From assembly GCF_004138165.1 (NCBI RefSeq), contig NZ_RYFF01000013.1, forward strand, positions 1 to 64,000: 64,000 nt of DNA, written 5' to 3'. The first letter of the stretch is position 1; every line of letters begins with the position of its first letter. The notes under the pieces were generated by a model, which was not told the origin of the DNA, did no database searches, and saw nothing but the letters and a program-made list of their open reading frames with translations. Made by a program: the position numbers and the translations under genes. This stretch comes from Candidatus Chloroploca sp. Khr17 (GTDB lineage Bacteria > Chloroflexota > Chloroflexia > Chloroflexales > Chloroflexaceae). Positions 43,484 through 53,008 of this stretch are shown here, one piece after another.

Positions 43484-44965
43484 TTAGATCGTCACCACAG
43501 GCCATGACGCACTCAAGCCGCTGCTTGCCTGCTCAAGCGTTTTCGCCCGTGCCACCCAGTGTGCGGCCAGTTCGGCGGGTGTGGCAAACCAGACATCGCC
43601 ACGACTAAAGAGCGTTTCCCAGAGCCTGGCATAGGTAGCGGCCCAGTCAGGAAAGAGTGCGTCGTCATAGACATACTCATGTACATCAACGAGCAAACAG
43701 CCCTGCTGGTCGGCCACGCGGTCAGCGAGCCCGCCGAGCAGCGCCTGGCGACCACCGGGATTATTGACGTGCTGCCCAAAGAGATGATCGTCCATCCAGC
43801 CCGTCGGCACCTGGAGCGTGCGCACGGGGCGACGGAGCCCGCTATGCCACGGATAGAAGGGCCAGGTCGTACCGCGCCGCCAGCCGAGGTAGCGGTCGTG
43901 GGTGAGTGAGGCATCGTAGGTCAAGCCGACCTGCTCGTGCATCAGCAGGGTTGCCTCGGGGTCTGCGGGATCGAGATGCCAGTAGTGGTGGCGATTGCCG
44001 ACGACGGGTGTATTGCTGGCGACGGCAAGGGCGGCCCGTTCCGCGCCAAACTTCTCGGCACTGGTATAGGCAAGGTAGCTCGCGTGCAGCCCGATCTCCC
44101 ATCCTTCGGCGGCGAGTTCGCGCAAGAGCAACCGAAAGCGCGGCGCATTCACGTCATAGAAGGTATCAGGGAGGCCACGGGCGTACTCGACCAGCGACCC
44201 CTGGCGGGCGACAAAATAGAAGGCCGAGCGGCTCTGGAAGCGTTGTTCGAGCGCCATCCACGACGCAAAATGCCAGTGGGTGCGTCGTCCGAGGGCCACG
44301 TCGAGGGCAGGCTTCAGGCCGCGACGGCCCTGGCGAGCCAGCACGCGGAGCGGCTCAAGCCAGCGCACGACCTCGGGGTAATCAACATCGTGGCCGCAGG
44401 CGGCGGCCATCGTCTTGCCCACAGGCCAGCGGCGCATCCCTGGGGCCAGCCCACATGTCACAAGCTCGCGTTCGAGACTCGTCCCGACGCCCGACGCAAG
44501 CGCCTTGCGCAAGAGACCCTGTTCAACGCCGGGCGACCCACTCAGATCGCTATAGCCATGCTTGCCACGGGGAAGCTGGCGTTCTTCTTGCCCCGTGAGC
44601 AACCAGAAGGCATCAAAGATGACATCGCGCTCGATCAGCGCGGTGCCATGGTGACGCGTCACCTGAAGCGCCTCGGCTAATTCACCCTGGAAACGCAGAT
44701 GTTCCCAGGTTGGCGAACGGACAATCCCGGCGAGCAATTGCGCCGCCGGGGTTGTCCAGCGCTCGGGCCGGGCGACGATCACCAGGCGGGCTGTAGGGGC
44801 CTGAGCAGGATCGGTGGCATAGGCCAGATCGATATCACTACTCCCCCAGGGCACTTCGACCCAGGCATAGCCCATCCCGGTGAGCAGCGTCCGCCAGACC
44901 CAGGTTATCTCGGGGCGCCAGGGGGCGAGGGCAGGATCGAGGGCAATTCGTACGTGCGTTGGCAT
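43484..44965 (-). CDS. polysaccharide deacetylase-like protein
   Basis: The 493-residue protein has an N-terminal domain of about 190 residues without a name I can give, then a NodB-type barrel. AAACGHDVDYPEV carries the Asp pair, IGLHASYLAYTS the metal His region, and VVGNRHHYWHLDP a late motif. These match the deacetylase group often found beside surface polysaccharide genes (with a DUF7033-like N-terminus). It may remove acetyl from an amino sugar so that a special acyl can replace it. This fits the operon but is an inference. Confidence 0.65.
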   Translation of the reverse strand: MPTHVRIALDPALAPWRPEITWVWRTLLTGMGYAWVEVPWGSSDIDLAYATDPAQAPTARLVIVARPERWTTPAAQLLAGIVRSPTWEHLRFQGELAEALQVTRHHGTALIERDVIFDAFWLLTGQEERQLPRGKHGYSDLSGSPGVEQGLLRKALASGVGTSLERELVTCGLAPGMRRWPVGKTMAAACGHDVDYPEVVRWLEPLRVLARQGRRGLKPALDVALGRRTHWHFASWMALEQRFQSRSAFYFVARQGSLVEYARGLPDTFYDVNAPRFRLLLRELAAEGWEIGLHASYLAYTSAEKFGAERAALAVASNTPVVGNRHHYWHLDPADPEATLLMHEQVGLTYDASLTHDRYLGWRRGTTWPFYPWHSGLRRPVRTLQVPTGWMDDHLFGQHVNNPGGRQALLGGLADRVADQQGCLLVDVHEYVYDDALFPDWAATYARLWETLFSRGDVWFATPAELAAHWVARAKTLEQASSGLSASWPVVTI

Positions 44966-44967
44966 AG

Positions 44968-46311
44968 TTATCCCTTGCGCATCTTTTTGAAACGAGCGCT
45001 ATGCTGTTCATCTTCGGTGAGCGTAATCTTGACTGGTACCTTGAAACTGGCGAGGCGATCCTTGCAGAAGGCCCGGACACGTCGCTTGAAAGCCCCGAGT
45101 TCTTCGGGTTCAAAGAGATTGAAGCGAGCCGTGACAATCTGGCCGGTGATCGGATTGGCCTCGCCGACCACGGCCACATCACGGACATTGGGCATCTGGA
45201 GCAGCACACTCTCGACCTCGGCGGGATAGACCTTTTGCCCACCGACATTAATGATCTCGGTATGGCGTCCAAGGATGCGCAGGTAGTCGCCATCAACCTC
45301 AACGACATCCTGCGTATTCATCCAACCCTCGGCATCAAAGGGGCTTGGCGCATTGAGATAGCCGAGCATCGCCGATTGCGCACGGATCCAGAGCACATTG
45401 TCAACAATTTTGGTCTCGAAACCCTCACCGCCGACCTTCACCCAGAGCGACCCTGAATCGCGGGACTTCGAACGCAAAATGCCAAGCTCCGACAGGCCAT
45501 AGGTTTGCAGGAGTTGCACCTTGGGGAAGATCGCGTGGAGGCGTTCGAGCGTACTGGCCGGCATCACCTCGGTGCCATAGGTAATCAAGTCAAGCGAACT
45601 GAGATCGTGGCGCTCGTAGGCTTCCGAGATGAGCAACAGATTGAGAAACGTCGGCGACGTTGGCAGCGTCTGAACCTGATGAGCGGCAATCGTACGACAG
45701 ACCACCTCGGGATCGCGTGATGGCACAGCGACCACCGTACCGCCATTGGCAAGGGTATAAAAGAGCGTATTGATGCCACCGATATGGTCGAGCAACAGAA
45801 AAGTCAGCGTCGTTCGGCTATGGCGGGGCAGTTGGAACTTCGCGAGCAGCGGCGTAAAATTATGGAGTGCGGCCTTGCTCTTGCCGGTCGAACCAGACGA
45901 GAAGAGCACAAGGCCGGGATGACCGCTATCGATCAAGTTGCGCGTGAGCGGATTGGACACCTGAAGCGCGCGGCGCTCGAGGTGCCACCCATCCTCATCG
46001 TCAAAACTGATCACCACCTGCACCTCGGCGATCGCGAGGAACTCATCACGATGGGCCTCGACCGAGCGAGTCAGCGGCACGACAATCGTATTGCGGGCAA
46101 TCAACGCCAGCAACAGACTCACCGCATTCGGCGAATAATCGCCTTCGAGCGTCACCACGAGACCGGGGCCAACATCGTGGCGGTCGAGTTCATCAACCCA
46201 GGCTTGCACCCGTTCAACGAGCGTGCCATAGGTATAGGCCTGATCATGCCAGACAATCGCCTTGCGTTCAGGCCACTGCTGCATCCGCTCAAGGAGCCAT
46301 GCAATGCTCAT
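44968..46311 (-). CDS. AMP-dependent acyl-CoA/ACP ligase
   Basis: The 447-residue ANL enzyme has a P-loop FSSGSTGKSKAALHNF, YGLSELGILRSKSRD, a hinge GRHTEIINVGGQKVYPAEVE and a C-terminal subdomain ending FKKMRKG. The usual C-terminal lysine motif PRTxTGK is shifted to the last residues (RFKKMRKG). The protein is shorter than most. With an ACP and SDR beside it, it probably loads a short acid onto the ACP. Confidence 0.8.
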   Translation of the reverse strand: MSIAWLLERMQQWPERKAIVWHDQAYTYGTLVERVQAWVDELDRHDVGPGLVVTLEGDYSPNAVSLLLALIARNTIVVPLTRSVEAHRDEFLAIAEVQVVISFDDEDGWHLERRALQVSNPLTRNLIDSGHPGLVLFSSGSTGKSKAALHNFTPLLAKFQLPRHSRTTLTFLLLDHIGGINTLFYTLANGGTVVAVPSRDPEVVCRTIAAHQVQTLPTSPTFLNLLLISEAYERHDLSSLDLITYGTEVMPASTLERLHAIFPKVQLLQTYGLSELGILRSKSRDSGSLWVKVGGEGFETKIVDNVLWIRAQSAMLGYLNAPSPFDAEGWMNTQDVVEVDGDYLRILGRHTEIINVGGQKVYPAEVESVLLQMPNVRDVAVVGEANPITGQIVTARFNLFEPEELGAFKRRVRAFCKDRLASFKVPVKITLTEDEQHSARFKKMRKG

Positions 46312-47015
46312 CAGCCACCTCCTCCCAGGTAGATGACCTGGCCGGTAATATAATCACTTGCGGGGTGTACAAAAAAATCAATCACATTCGTCACATCGGC
46401 AAACGTGCCCAGGCGACGGATCGCCAGATCATCAACAATCTGCTGGATCTTCTCGGCGGGCACCCCGCGGATCAGATCGGTCTCGATGGGCGTAGGGCCC
46501 AGGGCATTAACGGTAATGCCAAACGACCCGAGTTCTTTCGCCAGAATGCGCGTCAGCATCTCGACGGCACTCTTGGAAGCTGCATAGATCGCCTCGCCCT
46601 CGAGGCGGAGCGGCACGGCAATCGTGCTGAAATTGACGATCCGCCCATACTTGCGCCGCTGCATCAAGCGGGCCGCCTCACGGCAGACGAGGAAACTGCC
46701 GACCACATTCGTTGCCAGTACGCGGGTCAGGGTAGCGCTGGGTACCAGCAGCGCGTGGTTCATTGACGCAATGCCCGCATTATTGATCGCAATATCGAGG
46801 CGGCGATGGCGCTTCTGGATGGACGAGAGCATCGCACGCACCTGCATCTCATCAGTTACATCAACCTGATGATGGGTGTAATTTTCGAGGTGCCAATCAG
46901 GTGCCTCGCGGGAGCATCCTTCGACCAGCATCCCCTGACGCACAAAATGCTCGGCGAGACTGCGCCCGATACCCTTGCGTGTCCCGGTAATCAGCACCAC
47001 CTGACGCTCAGTCAC
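46311..47015 (-). CDS. short-chain dehydrogenase/reductase (FabG-like)
   Basis: The NAD(P)-binding motif TGTRKGIGRS, NNAGIAS, catalytic YAASKSAVEM and end segment FFVHPASDYITGQVIYLGGG are classical SDR/FabG. It would reduce a 3-oxo acyl chain on ACP, or a sugar ketone. I chose the GTG at 47015 because GAGGAG lies seven bases upstream inside the end of the ACP gene (8-bp overlap); an ATG at 47030 is the alternative. Confidence 0.82.
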   Translation of the reverse strand: MTERQVVLITGTRKGIGRSLAEHFVRQGMLVEGCSREAPDWHLENYTHHQVDVTDEMQVRAMLSSIQKRHRRLDIAINNAGIASMNHALLVPSATLTRVLATNVVGSFLVCREAARLMQRRKYGRIVNFSTIAVPLRLEGEAIYAASKSAVEMLTRILAKELGSFGITVNALGPTPIETDLIRGVPAEKIQQIVDDLAIRRLGTFADVTNVIDFFVHPASDYITGQVIYLGGGG

Positions 47016-47328
47016 GGCCCATCTCCTCACTGATCAACTCGGCGATATAGTGCGTGAGGCTTGCGACGGTACGGAAGGGGCTATGTTTTTGGGACATGGC
47101 CCGATCATCGGCAAGGGTCAGCATCAGGTCATACTCATCCTCAAGACGTTGTTCAAGTTCAACAATCAGCGTAACCAGGGCCAGCGAATCGAGCACCGCC
47201 TGCTTGCCAACGAGACTGGTCGAACCCTCCACCGCGTCTGGCACAGGCTTATTGCTCTGCTCGACGACCTCAAAGAGCGTTGCGATCACCAGGGTTTGCA
47301 GCGTATCAAAATCAGGGCCAGATGACAT
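47008..47328 (-). CDS. acyl carrier protein
   Basis: The 106-residue acidic helical protein has the carrier motif VLDSLALVTLIVELEQ; the Ser in DSL takes the phosphopantetheine arm. It has a longer N-terminus than housekeeping ACP and is the first gene of the operon. It likely carries the acyl group made by the ligase and SDR. ATG 47328 has GGAG six bases upstream; ATG 47340 is possible. Confidence 0.78.
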   Translation of the reverse strand: MSSGPDFDTLQTLVIATLFEVVEQSNKPVPDAVEGSTSLVGKQAVLDSLALVTLIVELEQRLEDEYDLMLTLADDRAMSQKHSPFRTVASLTHYIAELISEEMGRD

Positions 47329-47340
47329 AAGATGCTCCAT

Positions 47341-47731
47341 ATGAATTCAAACAACAACCACTCGTAGGGGCGAAGCACCCGCCCCTGCTGCCTCCCGACG
47401 CGGCACCGTTGTCGCGGGCGGGTACTTTGCCCCTGCAACCCCCGTTGCAGGGGGCGCGTTTTTGGCGGGCGATACCCCCCACCCCACGAGGGGGGAGGGG
47501 CGTTCGGTCGCATCAGCATCAGGCGTGGACGATCCCCCCCCTCGCCCCTTGTGGGAGAGGGGGGCCGGGGGGTGAGGGAAAAAGGCCACCAGGACGGGAT
47601 CCGACAAAAACTCTCCACCTGCAAAATACTTCTGGTTTATGCATACGCTGGCTGGGAGCGCGGGCCGCTGGCCCGTATGCGGGCTAGCGGCCCGTGCTGG
47701 CGAGCCCCGCTTCATGTGAGGGCATGCCTCT
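47341..47731. other. gene-free stretch of GC-rich inverted repeats
   Basis: It holds several inverted repeats, such as AGGGGCGAAGCACCCGCCCC near 47370, GCAACCCCCGTTGC (47436-47449) and GAGGGGGG/CCCCCCTC types around 47500-47580. GGCCGCTGGCCC...GGCTAGCGGCCC lies near 47662. Short frames here are products of the repeats. A terminator for the upstream secreted-protein gene or the ACP promoter may be hidden in it, but I cannot name either. Confidence 0.5.
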
Positions 47732-49387
47732 TCAAGGTGCATCATAGACGATCACCGGTAAAAATAATTTATATGGCCTTGCCACGTCTGGGTGCGCTGT
47801 TGGGGTCAGTGTAACACACGGCTCAGAAGAAGCTACTGCTTGCGGTATTGGACAGGGTACAGGTGTACTGGTAACAGTTGGGGTGCCGGTGGGCAAGGCG
47901 GTGCTCGTCGTCGTTGGCAGGGCGGTGGTGGTGCTCGTTGGGGCGGTGGTGGTGGTGGTGCTCGTTGGGGTGGCGGTGCTCGTCGCCGTTGGCACGGCCG
48001 TGGTGGTGCCGGTGCTCGTCGCCGTCGGCAGGGCGGTGGGCGTGTTCGTCGGCAGGGCAGTGGTGGTGCTCGTCGCTGTAGCAGTGCCGGTGCTCGTTGG
48101 CAGGGCGGTATTCGTCGCTGTTGGGACGGCGGTGCTGGTGTTAGTCGGCAGGGCGGTATTCGTCGCTGTTGGGACAGCGGTGCTGGTGCTGGTTGGGACG
48201 GCCGTGGTGGTGCCGGTGCTGGTCGGGGCGGCGGTACTCGTCGCCGTTGGTACGGCGGTGCTGGTGCTGGTGGGCAGGGCCGTATTGGTGCCGGTGGGGA
48301 GCGCGGTGTTGGTGCTGGTGGGCAGGGCCGTATTGGTGCCGGTGGGGAGCGCGGTGTTGCTCGGCACGGCAGTGTTGGTATTGGTGGGGAGGGCGGTATT
48401 GGTGTTGGTCGGGAGCGCGGTATTCGTCGGTACGACGGTCTCAGTGGGGGTAGGTAGAGGTGTCTGGGATGGTTCAGGTATCATCACGAACGGCGTGTCG
48501 CTTGACCAATGCTGGGCTACGCCCCCACTCTGGGGGCGCAAGATGCCAGGGCTGGCATTACCTGTCGCGGTATCGTTGATCGTCGTGCCGTCGCCTTCAT
48601 CGAAACGGTAGAGGGCAACAGTCTCGGCATCGGCTGGGTGTGGTTCCACTGGACGGACGAAGTCTGTGGCATAGCGCACGCTGTTCGAGATGCGTATGTC
48701 GTCCAGCAACCCGTTGTAATAGAGGCTTCCAGGGTAGTCGTGTTTTTCGGCCCCAAAGACGAGATAGGGATCACTGTTGGGCCAGTCTGTTGCACGGTTC
48801 AGTGGGTAGGCAAGCGATCCCGCCGGGCCTTGCAGCGTCGCATCAAGTTGCCCATCAACAAAGATCGCCATGCTCCCGCTGGCTGCGTTGCGCGTCACGG
48901 CGAGATGCCGCCATTCATTGTTGGTGACGATGGTGTTGCCTACCAGCAAGCGATCATTGTTGCCTGCATTCACGCCAAAAACAAGCCGCCCCGCACAGAG
49001 CGCAAGGCCGTAATCGGCTGCATCATTGCCAAAAACATCCCGGTCAATGATGATGTTGCCATAGTACCAGCCCCGACCAGTACAGTCTGCAGCGGTGTTA
49101 TTGTTCGCCTCTGCTTTGATCCAAAACTCAATGGTGAAATCGTTGTCGATATTTACCGGATAGGAGGTTGTTATCCGTCCCTCGTTGTCGAGCAGACCAA
49201 GGGGAATCTTGACGCGATCAAGATCATTGGCACTGCTGCCGTAGAGGCGTAACGCATAGGTGCTTTGTGCATAGGTTGACGCCGAAGTGAGTCGCCAATA
49301 GCTCGTCATGGTCAGGCCTATCAAGAGCAAGGCACCAGTCACGATCAGTCGGTGCAGACGGGTTGCGCACCACATCGGAGTTGTCAT
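47732..49387 (-). CDS. secreted LamG-like protein with long Thr/Pro linker
   Basis: A signal-anchor ([18 protein letters not shown]) leads into a concanavalin-A/LamG-like domain of about 220 residues ([65 protein letters not shown]). About 210 residues of imperfect repeats of TNTALPT and TSTAVPT type follow. The last residues are [13 protein letters not shown]. LamG domains bind glycans; the linker probably spans the cell wall or sheath. The linker DNA is a tandem repeat on its own and may vary in length. Confidence 0.8.
   Translation of the reverse strand: MTTPMWCATRLHRLIVTGALLLIGLTMTSYWRLTSASTYAQSTYALRLYGSSANDLDRVKIPLGLLDNEGRITTSYPVNIDNDFTIEFWIKAEANNNTAADCTGRGWYYGNIIIDRDVFGNDAADYGLALCAGRLVFGVNAGNNDRLLVGNTIVTNNEWRHLAVTRNAASGSMAIFVDGQLDATLQGPAGSLAYPLNRATDWPNSDPYLVFGAEKHDYPGSLYYNGLLDDIRISNSVRYATDFVRPVEPHPADAETVALYRFDEGDGTTINDTATGNASPGILRPQSGGVAQHWSSDTPFVMIPEPSQTPLPTPTETVVPTNTALPTNTNTALPTNTNTAVPSNTALPTGTNTALPTSTNTALPTGTNTALPTSTSTAVPTATSTAAPTSTGTTTAVPTSTSTAVPTATNTALPTNTSTAVPTATNTALPTSTGTATATSTTTALPTNTPTALPTATSTGTTTAVPTATSTATPTSTTTTTAPTSTTTALPTTTSTALPTGTPTVTSTPVPCPIPQAVASSEPCVTLTPTAHPDVARPYKLFLPVIVYDAP
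47880..48450. repeat. tandem coding repeat of the Thr/Pro linker
   Basis: Strand-skewed 24- to 36-bp units (G/T-rich on the plus strand) code for the TNTALPT/TSTAVPT repeats on the minus strand. Two 54-bp near-identical blocks at about 48250-48360 indicate recent duplication. Confidence 0.7.
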
Positions 49388-49678
49388 GTACTCTCCTGCA
49401 TAGTCTCGCTACCAGGTTTGCGCAGGAATAGTTGTAGGTTTGACCTTAGCAGACCTGTGTAACATCGGGCTAAATGCCCTAGCGGTCTGGATGTCATGTC
49501 GTTTAGGCTCACGCTGATGTGCGGCCAAACATGCTTATTGGTGCGTAACCTGCGTTTTCTGCTCTAGGGCTTGGCTTCGACAAGCTCAGCCAACGGCGGA
49601 CGATGGGCGTTGCGCATGGACGGAGGCTGAGCCTGTCGAAGACCCCGTTGGTAGAAAAAAACTTCGTTCCCAGACTAC
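49388..49678. repeat. intergenic inverted repeat and MITE end
   Basis: CTTCGACAAGCTCAGCC (49575-49591) and GGCTGAGCCTGTCGAAG (49625-49641) are inverted repeats with one mismatch. The sequence AAACTTCGTTCCCAGACTA at 49659-49677 is another copy of the MITE end. No gene is seen in this gap. Confidence 0.65.
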
Positions 49679-51874
49679 TTACCGCACCGCAAAGGGAATC
49701 CATACGATGTTGCGTTGGCTGGTTGGGGTTGGCGTCACCGTGGGCTGCGTCGTTCGGGTTGCGGTGGGCGTTGGTGAACTGGTGCTGGTGGGCGTGATCG
49801 TGCCGGTACTGGTGGGGGCGCTGGTGTTGGTGGCGGTTGGTGTGGGTGGGACGCTGGTGTTGGTGGCGGTTGGCGGGACGCTGGTATTGCTAGCAGTCGG
49901 TGTGGGTGAGACAGTGCCGGTACTGGTGGGGGCGCTGGTATTGGTGGTCGTTGGGGTTGGCGAGTTGGTGCTGGTGGGCGTGGGTGGAGCAGTCGTGTTG
50001 GTGGGCGTGGGTGTGGGTGTGGGTGTGGGTGGCGCGCTGGTGTTGGTGGGCGTGGGTGAGCCGGTGGGGGTGGGTGTCACCGGCTCGGTTCCGACGGGTG
50101 CCAGCGCGATAATGGCACCGTCCACGCTCTTCCAATAGAGCACGCCGTTGTCAAAGGCGGGGCCTCGCGCCGAGGGGGTCCAATATTGGTCGTAGACGTT
50201 CTGGCTGCTGTAATAGAGGTAGAAGCCCCGGTCTAGTTGATACCCTTCGCCCCCACCGGGGGTGTGGCCCTCGGGGCAAAAGCGCCGCGCCGAGTCACGT
50301 GAGGCACATTGCCCCGCTCCGATCGTATTGCTCACCGAGAGATATTCGACGCTCGGGATGGGATCGCTGAAACTGCCGCCGCCTGTGGTGCGGTTGGTAA
50401 TGCGGATCGCTCCCATCGACATCCAGTGCGAGTGAAAGAGCACATCGCCGACCATTGATAATGTCCCCTGCTCATCGGTCGGCATCCTGATCGTGCCCTG
50501 ATTTTTGTGGTCATCCACAAAGCGAATGGCCCCGGTCGCAAGGTTCATCTCGCCAAGCGTGCTGTCTTCGCGTCCATCACATGAGCTAACGCGACACGCG
50601 CTGCGGTTGCGCCAGATCAGATACGCCACGTCGGTGCCGTCACCAAGGCGTTTCACGACGGCCTGTGGAGGCGATGAGTAGTAGTAGCTGCCGTTGCCAA
50701 TGGCGCCCCCAAAGACTGGAGCCGGCAGATCAAAGCGATTGGTGCCATCACTTAGGTTGAGCACAAACAACGATTGATGGCTTGGGTTGTTCTGAAGGTA
50801 CTGGCGCGTTTCGTTCTGATTGACTGGTGCGCCGGCACTCAAGGCCCAGGTGTTATCCCAGTTGTAGTACGAGCGGATGATGACCACGTTCGCTGCTTCG
50901 GCAACCACCGGGTAGGTGTCGGGGAAGTAGCGTGTGTCCCGTGGATGCGTTGAGGTCAGGTTGCGCGGCGGGCGGGCAAAGGCATTGACGGGTGTGCGCC
51001 ACGCCCGTGCGCCGGTAGCGACGCGGACGGCATGGACGGCCTGGTCTTCGGCAGGCACAATGATTAGGCCATTGCTGTTGGCACTGTAGGCTGGTGAGGC
51101 GGCAATGCCCGCTCCCGCGTTGTAGACCCACGTCTGTTGCATTGTTGTCGTGTTGATCCGGTAGAGGTTGCCGCCCATCGTGCCAACATAGACGCTGTCG
51201 TTGACCAGCAATACCGCTCCTTCGATTGCGGCCCCGGTGTTAAATTCCCCCAGGATGACGCCATCAGAGGCGCGTAGTTTGTAGAGGTTGCCATTGGTTG
51301 AGCCAAAGAAGACCGCCCCGGTCAGCGCGTCATACGCCCCCGTGTTGAAGATGCTCCCTCCCAGGTTGCGTGTCCACGCGACACTGCCATTGGCCGTATT
51401 GATTGCCCGCACCGCCCCGTCGTTGTGCCCAATATAGAGCCGTCCGTCACCGAGGATGGGCGCGGCGCTATCAGGGAGGTGCAGATGCCCTGCGGCTGGG
51501 CCGCTATCCCCATTGGCCCCGTTCCAGACCCAGAGCACGCGCCAGGTTGTGTTAAGTTGGCTGCCGCTGGTATCGGTAGGCAGGGTGGCGTCAACATAGT
51601 GGGTGCGTTGCGCGTTGCCGCCGAGTTGATGCCACCCAGCGCTGTTGGCCAGAGATGCACCAGTGATGGATGCCTCCTGTGCGTCGGACTCAGCCGGAAC
51701 GGATGCCTCCTGCTCACCGGGCTGAACCGCGATAGCCTGAGCAGGTGCCGATGCTTGATCGGTGGTGTGATTGGCCTGGGTGGTATTGCGGAAGAAGCCT
51801 GTGAGGATGAACGCGAGCAAGATCATGGACAGGATAATCAAGGGCCATGAGATCAGGTGTCCCTTACGACTCAT
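49679..51874 (-). CDS. secreted PQQ/BamB-like beta-propeller protein
   Basis: The N-terminus has a membrane helix (PLIILSMILLAFILTGFF). The next 500 residues contain beta-propeller repeats typical of PQQ/quinoprotein-like WD folds: LYIGHNDGAVRAINTANG, VFFGSTNGNLYKLRASDG, VYVGTMGGNLYRINTTT and LIIVPAEDQAVHAVRVATG. No enzyme residues are evident, so binding or display is likely. A 110-residue Pro/Thr linker (PTPTNTSAPPTPTPT-like) follows, then the tail RNIVWIPFAVR. It is similar in build to the previous secreted protein. Confidence 0.82.
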   Translation of the reverse strand: MSRKGHLISWPLIILSMILLAFILTGFFRNTTQANHTTDQASAPAQAIAVQPGEQEASVPAESDAQEASITGASLANSAGWHQLGGNAQRTHYVDATLPTDTSGSQLNTTWRVLWVWNGANGDSGPAAGHLHLPDSAAPILGDGRLYIGHNDGAVRAINTANGSVAWTRNLGGSIFNTGAYDALTGAVFFGSTNGNLYKLRASDGVILGEFNTGAAIEGAVLLVNDSVYVGTMGGNLYRINTTTMQQTWVYNAGAGIAASPAYSANSNGLIIVPAEDQAVHAVRVATGARAWRTPVNAFARPPRNLTSTHPRDTRYFPDTYPVVAEAANVVIIRSYYNWDNTWALSAGAPVNQNETRQYLQNNPSHQSLFVLNLSDGTNRFDLPAPVFGGAIGNGSYYYSSPPQAVVKRLGDGTDVAYLIWRNRSACRVSSCDGREDSTLGEMNLATGAIRFVDDHKNQGTIRMPTDEQGTLSMVGDVLFHSHWMSMGAIRITNRTTGGGSFSDPIPSVEYLSVSNTIGAGQCASRDSARRFCPEGHTPGGGEGYQLDRGFYLYYSSQNVYDQYWTPSARGPAFDNGVLYWKSVDGAIIALAPVGTEPVTPTPTGSPTPTNTSAPPTPTPTPTPTNTTAPPTPTSTNSPTPTTTNTSAPTSTGTVSPTPTASNTSVPPTATNTSVPPTPTATNTSAPTSTGTITPTSTSSPTPTATRTTQPTVTPTPTSQRNIVWIPFAVR

Positions 51875-52192
51875 CGGTGCTGCTCCTTTCCATGCCAGCT
51901 TGGCATGCTATAGCAGTCCTAGACGATTGGTGTCTGAGGAGTGCCGGCTTATGGTTTTACAGGAAATGATCCGCTATGAACCCGATGCCGTGGGGCTGAA
52001 GCCCTCGGCTAGGGAAGCAAAGCCCGCCTGCGCGGGCTAAACCGGATTCATTTCTGGAAGGCCATAAGCCCTCGGCTAGGGAAGCAAAGCCCGCCTGCGC
52101 GGGCTAAACCGGATTTCATTGTTAAAAACCATAAGTTGGCACGCCTGTTTACAACCCAGATAGGACTGCTCTATGGATGATGCGGTTACAGA
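51875..52192. other. gene-free stretch with 48-bp duplicated repeat
   Basis: Apart from the tandem repeat at 52001-52115, nothing is recognised. Any promoter of the PQQ-like gene should lie near 51880-51960 on the minus strand but is not clear. Confidence 0.5.
52001..52115. repeat. two identical 48-bp repeats, 67 bp apart
   Basis: Copies at 52001-52048 and 52068-52115 are identical and contain the palindromic core AGCCCGCCTGCGCGGGCT. The same 20-nt core occurs in inverted orientation at 189-208. Confidence 0.8.
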
Positions 52193-53008
52193 CTATGCTC
52201 GGAGGGGGACGCGTTGGTGATCAAGCCAATCGAGCAGGCTCGCCATGGCACCACGATGGTACCGCTCGGCCCATCCCGGATCTTGCCAATCAATTGGACC
52301 AGCCGTGAGGTCGAACAAGGTGTGTTCCGCACCTTCCGCAACATAGAGGCTGGCACCGTACGGCAAGGCGGCCTGGTGCGCGGCGACGGCTTCGGGGCCG
52401 ATCCGGTTCAATTCGGGTTCGCTATCGGCAACGATAACGTGGATCGGGGCCTCGATGGCCACGATCATGGCTTGATCAAGGAGATTGGAGAGCAGAGCAA
52501 CGCCACGCGGGGGGGCGATCGTCTGGTACGCGGCGAATTGCTCTGCTACATTGTACGTGCCAAGGCTCTGCGCGGCAATGAATAAATAGTCCCGGTTTAT
52601 TTCGGCTTCACTGGTAACTGCTTGATACGCGGCCAGGGCATCGTCGCTCTCGCAACAGCCATAGGTTCCCGCACTTGCACCAGTGCCGCGTTTGTCAAAG
52701 CGGAAGACGGCATAGCCCCTGGCAAGCAGCAGGGGTTCCATATAGGCATAGGCCGTGCGGTCAACTGGCCCTGAGTGGTGAATAATCACCACCAGGGGGT
52801 AGGGCGGCGATCCCGCCGGCAGCGCAAGTTCGCCCGCCAGCAGGGTGCCGTCGGCAGCCGGAAAGCTGATCTCGCGTCGCGCTTGGGCATTCGCGGTCGG
52901 CAGAGGCGTGGGCTGAAGCGTTGGTACAGAGGCCTGCTCGCTTGGCGCCGGTGCTGTGCAGCCGACCAGCATAACAACCAGGAGAAGTAGGCCGAGCCAT
53001 CTCCTCAT
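52193..53008 (-). CDS. alpha/beta-hydrolase lipoprotein
   Basis: A lipobox (LVVMLVGC, then TAPAPSEQAS) is followed by an alpha/beta-hydrolase: oxyanion region IIHHSGPVD, RFDKRGTGASAG, nucleophile elbow AAQSLGTY, and His in EGAEHTLFD. Family members are esterases or peptidases on the outer membrane side. The gene overlaps the end of the preceding membrane-protein gene by four bases and is the last gene of the polysaccharide operon. It might remove an acyl group from the polymer; this is inferred. Confidence 0.78.
   Translation of the reverse strand: MRRWLGLLLLVVMLVGCTAPAPSEQASVPTLQPTPLPTANAQARREISFPAADGTLLAGELALPAGSPPYPLVVIIHHSGPVDRTAYAYMEPLLLARGYAVFRFDKRGTGASAGTYGCCESDDALAAYQAVTSEAEINRDYLFIAAQSLGTYNVAEQFAAYQTIAPPRGVALLSNLLDQAMIVAIEAPIHVIVADSEPELNRIGPEAVAAHQAALPYGASLYVAEGAEHTLFDLTAGPIDWQDPGWAERYHRGAMASLLDWLDHQRVPLRA

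Noticed and set aside
47792-48611. Gly/Arg/Val-rich open frames on the plus strand
   Set aside because: They are low-complexity products of the Thr/Pro linker repeats of the LamG-like gene.
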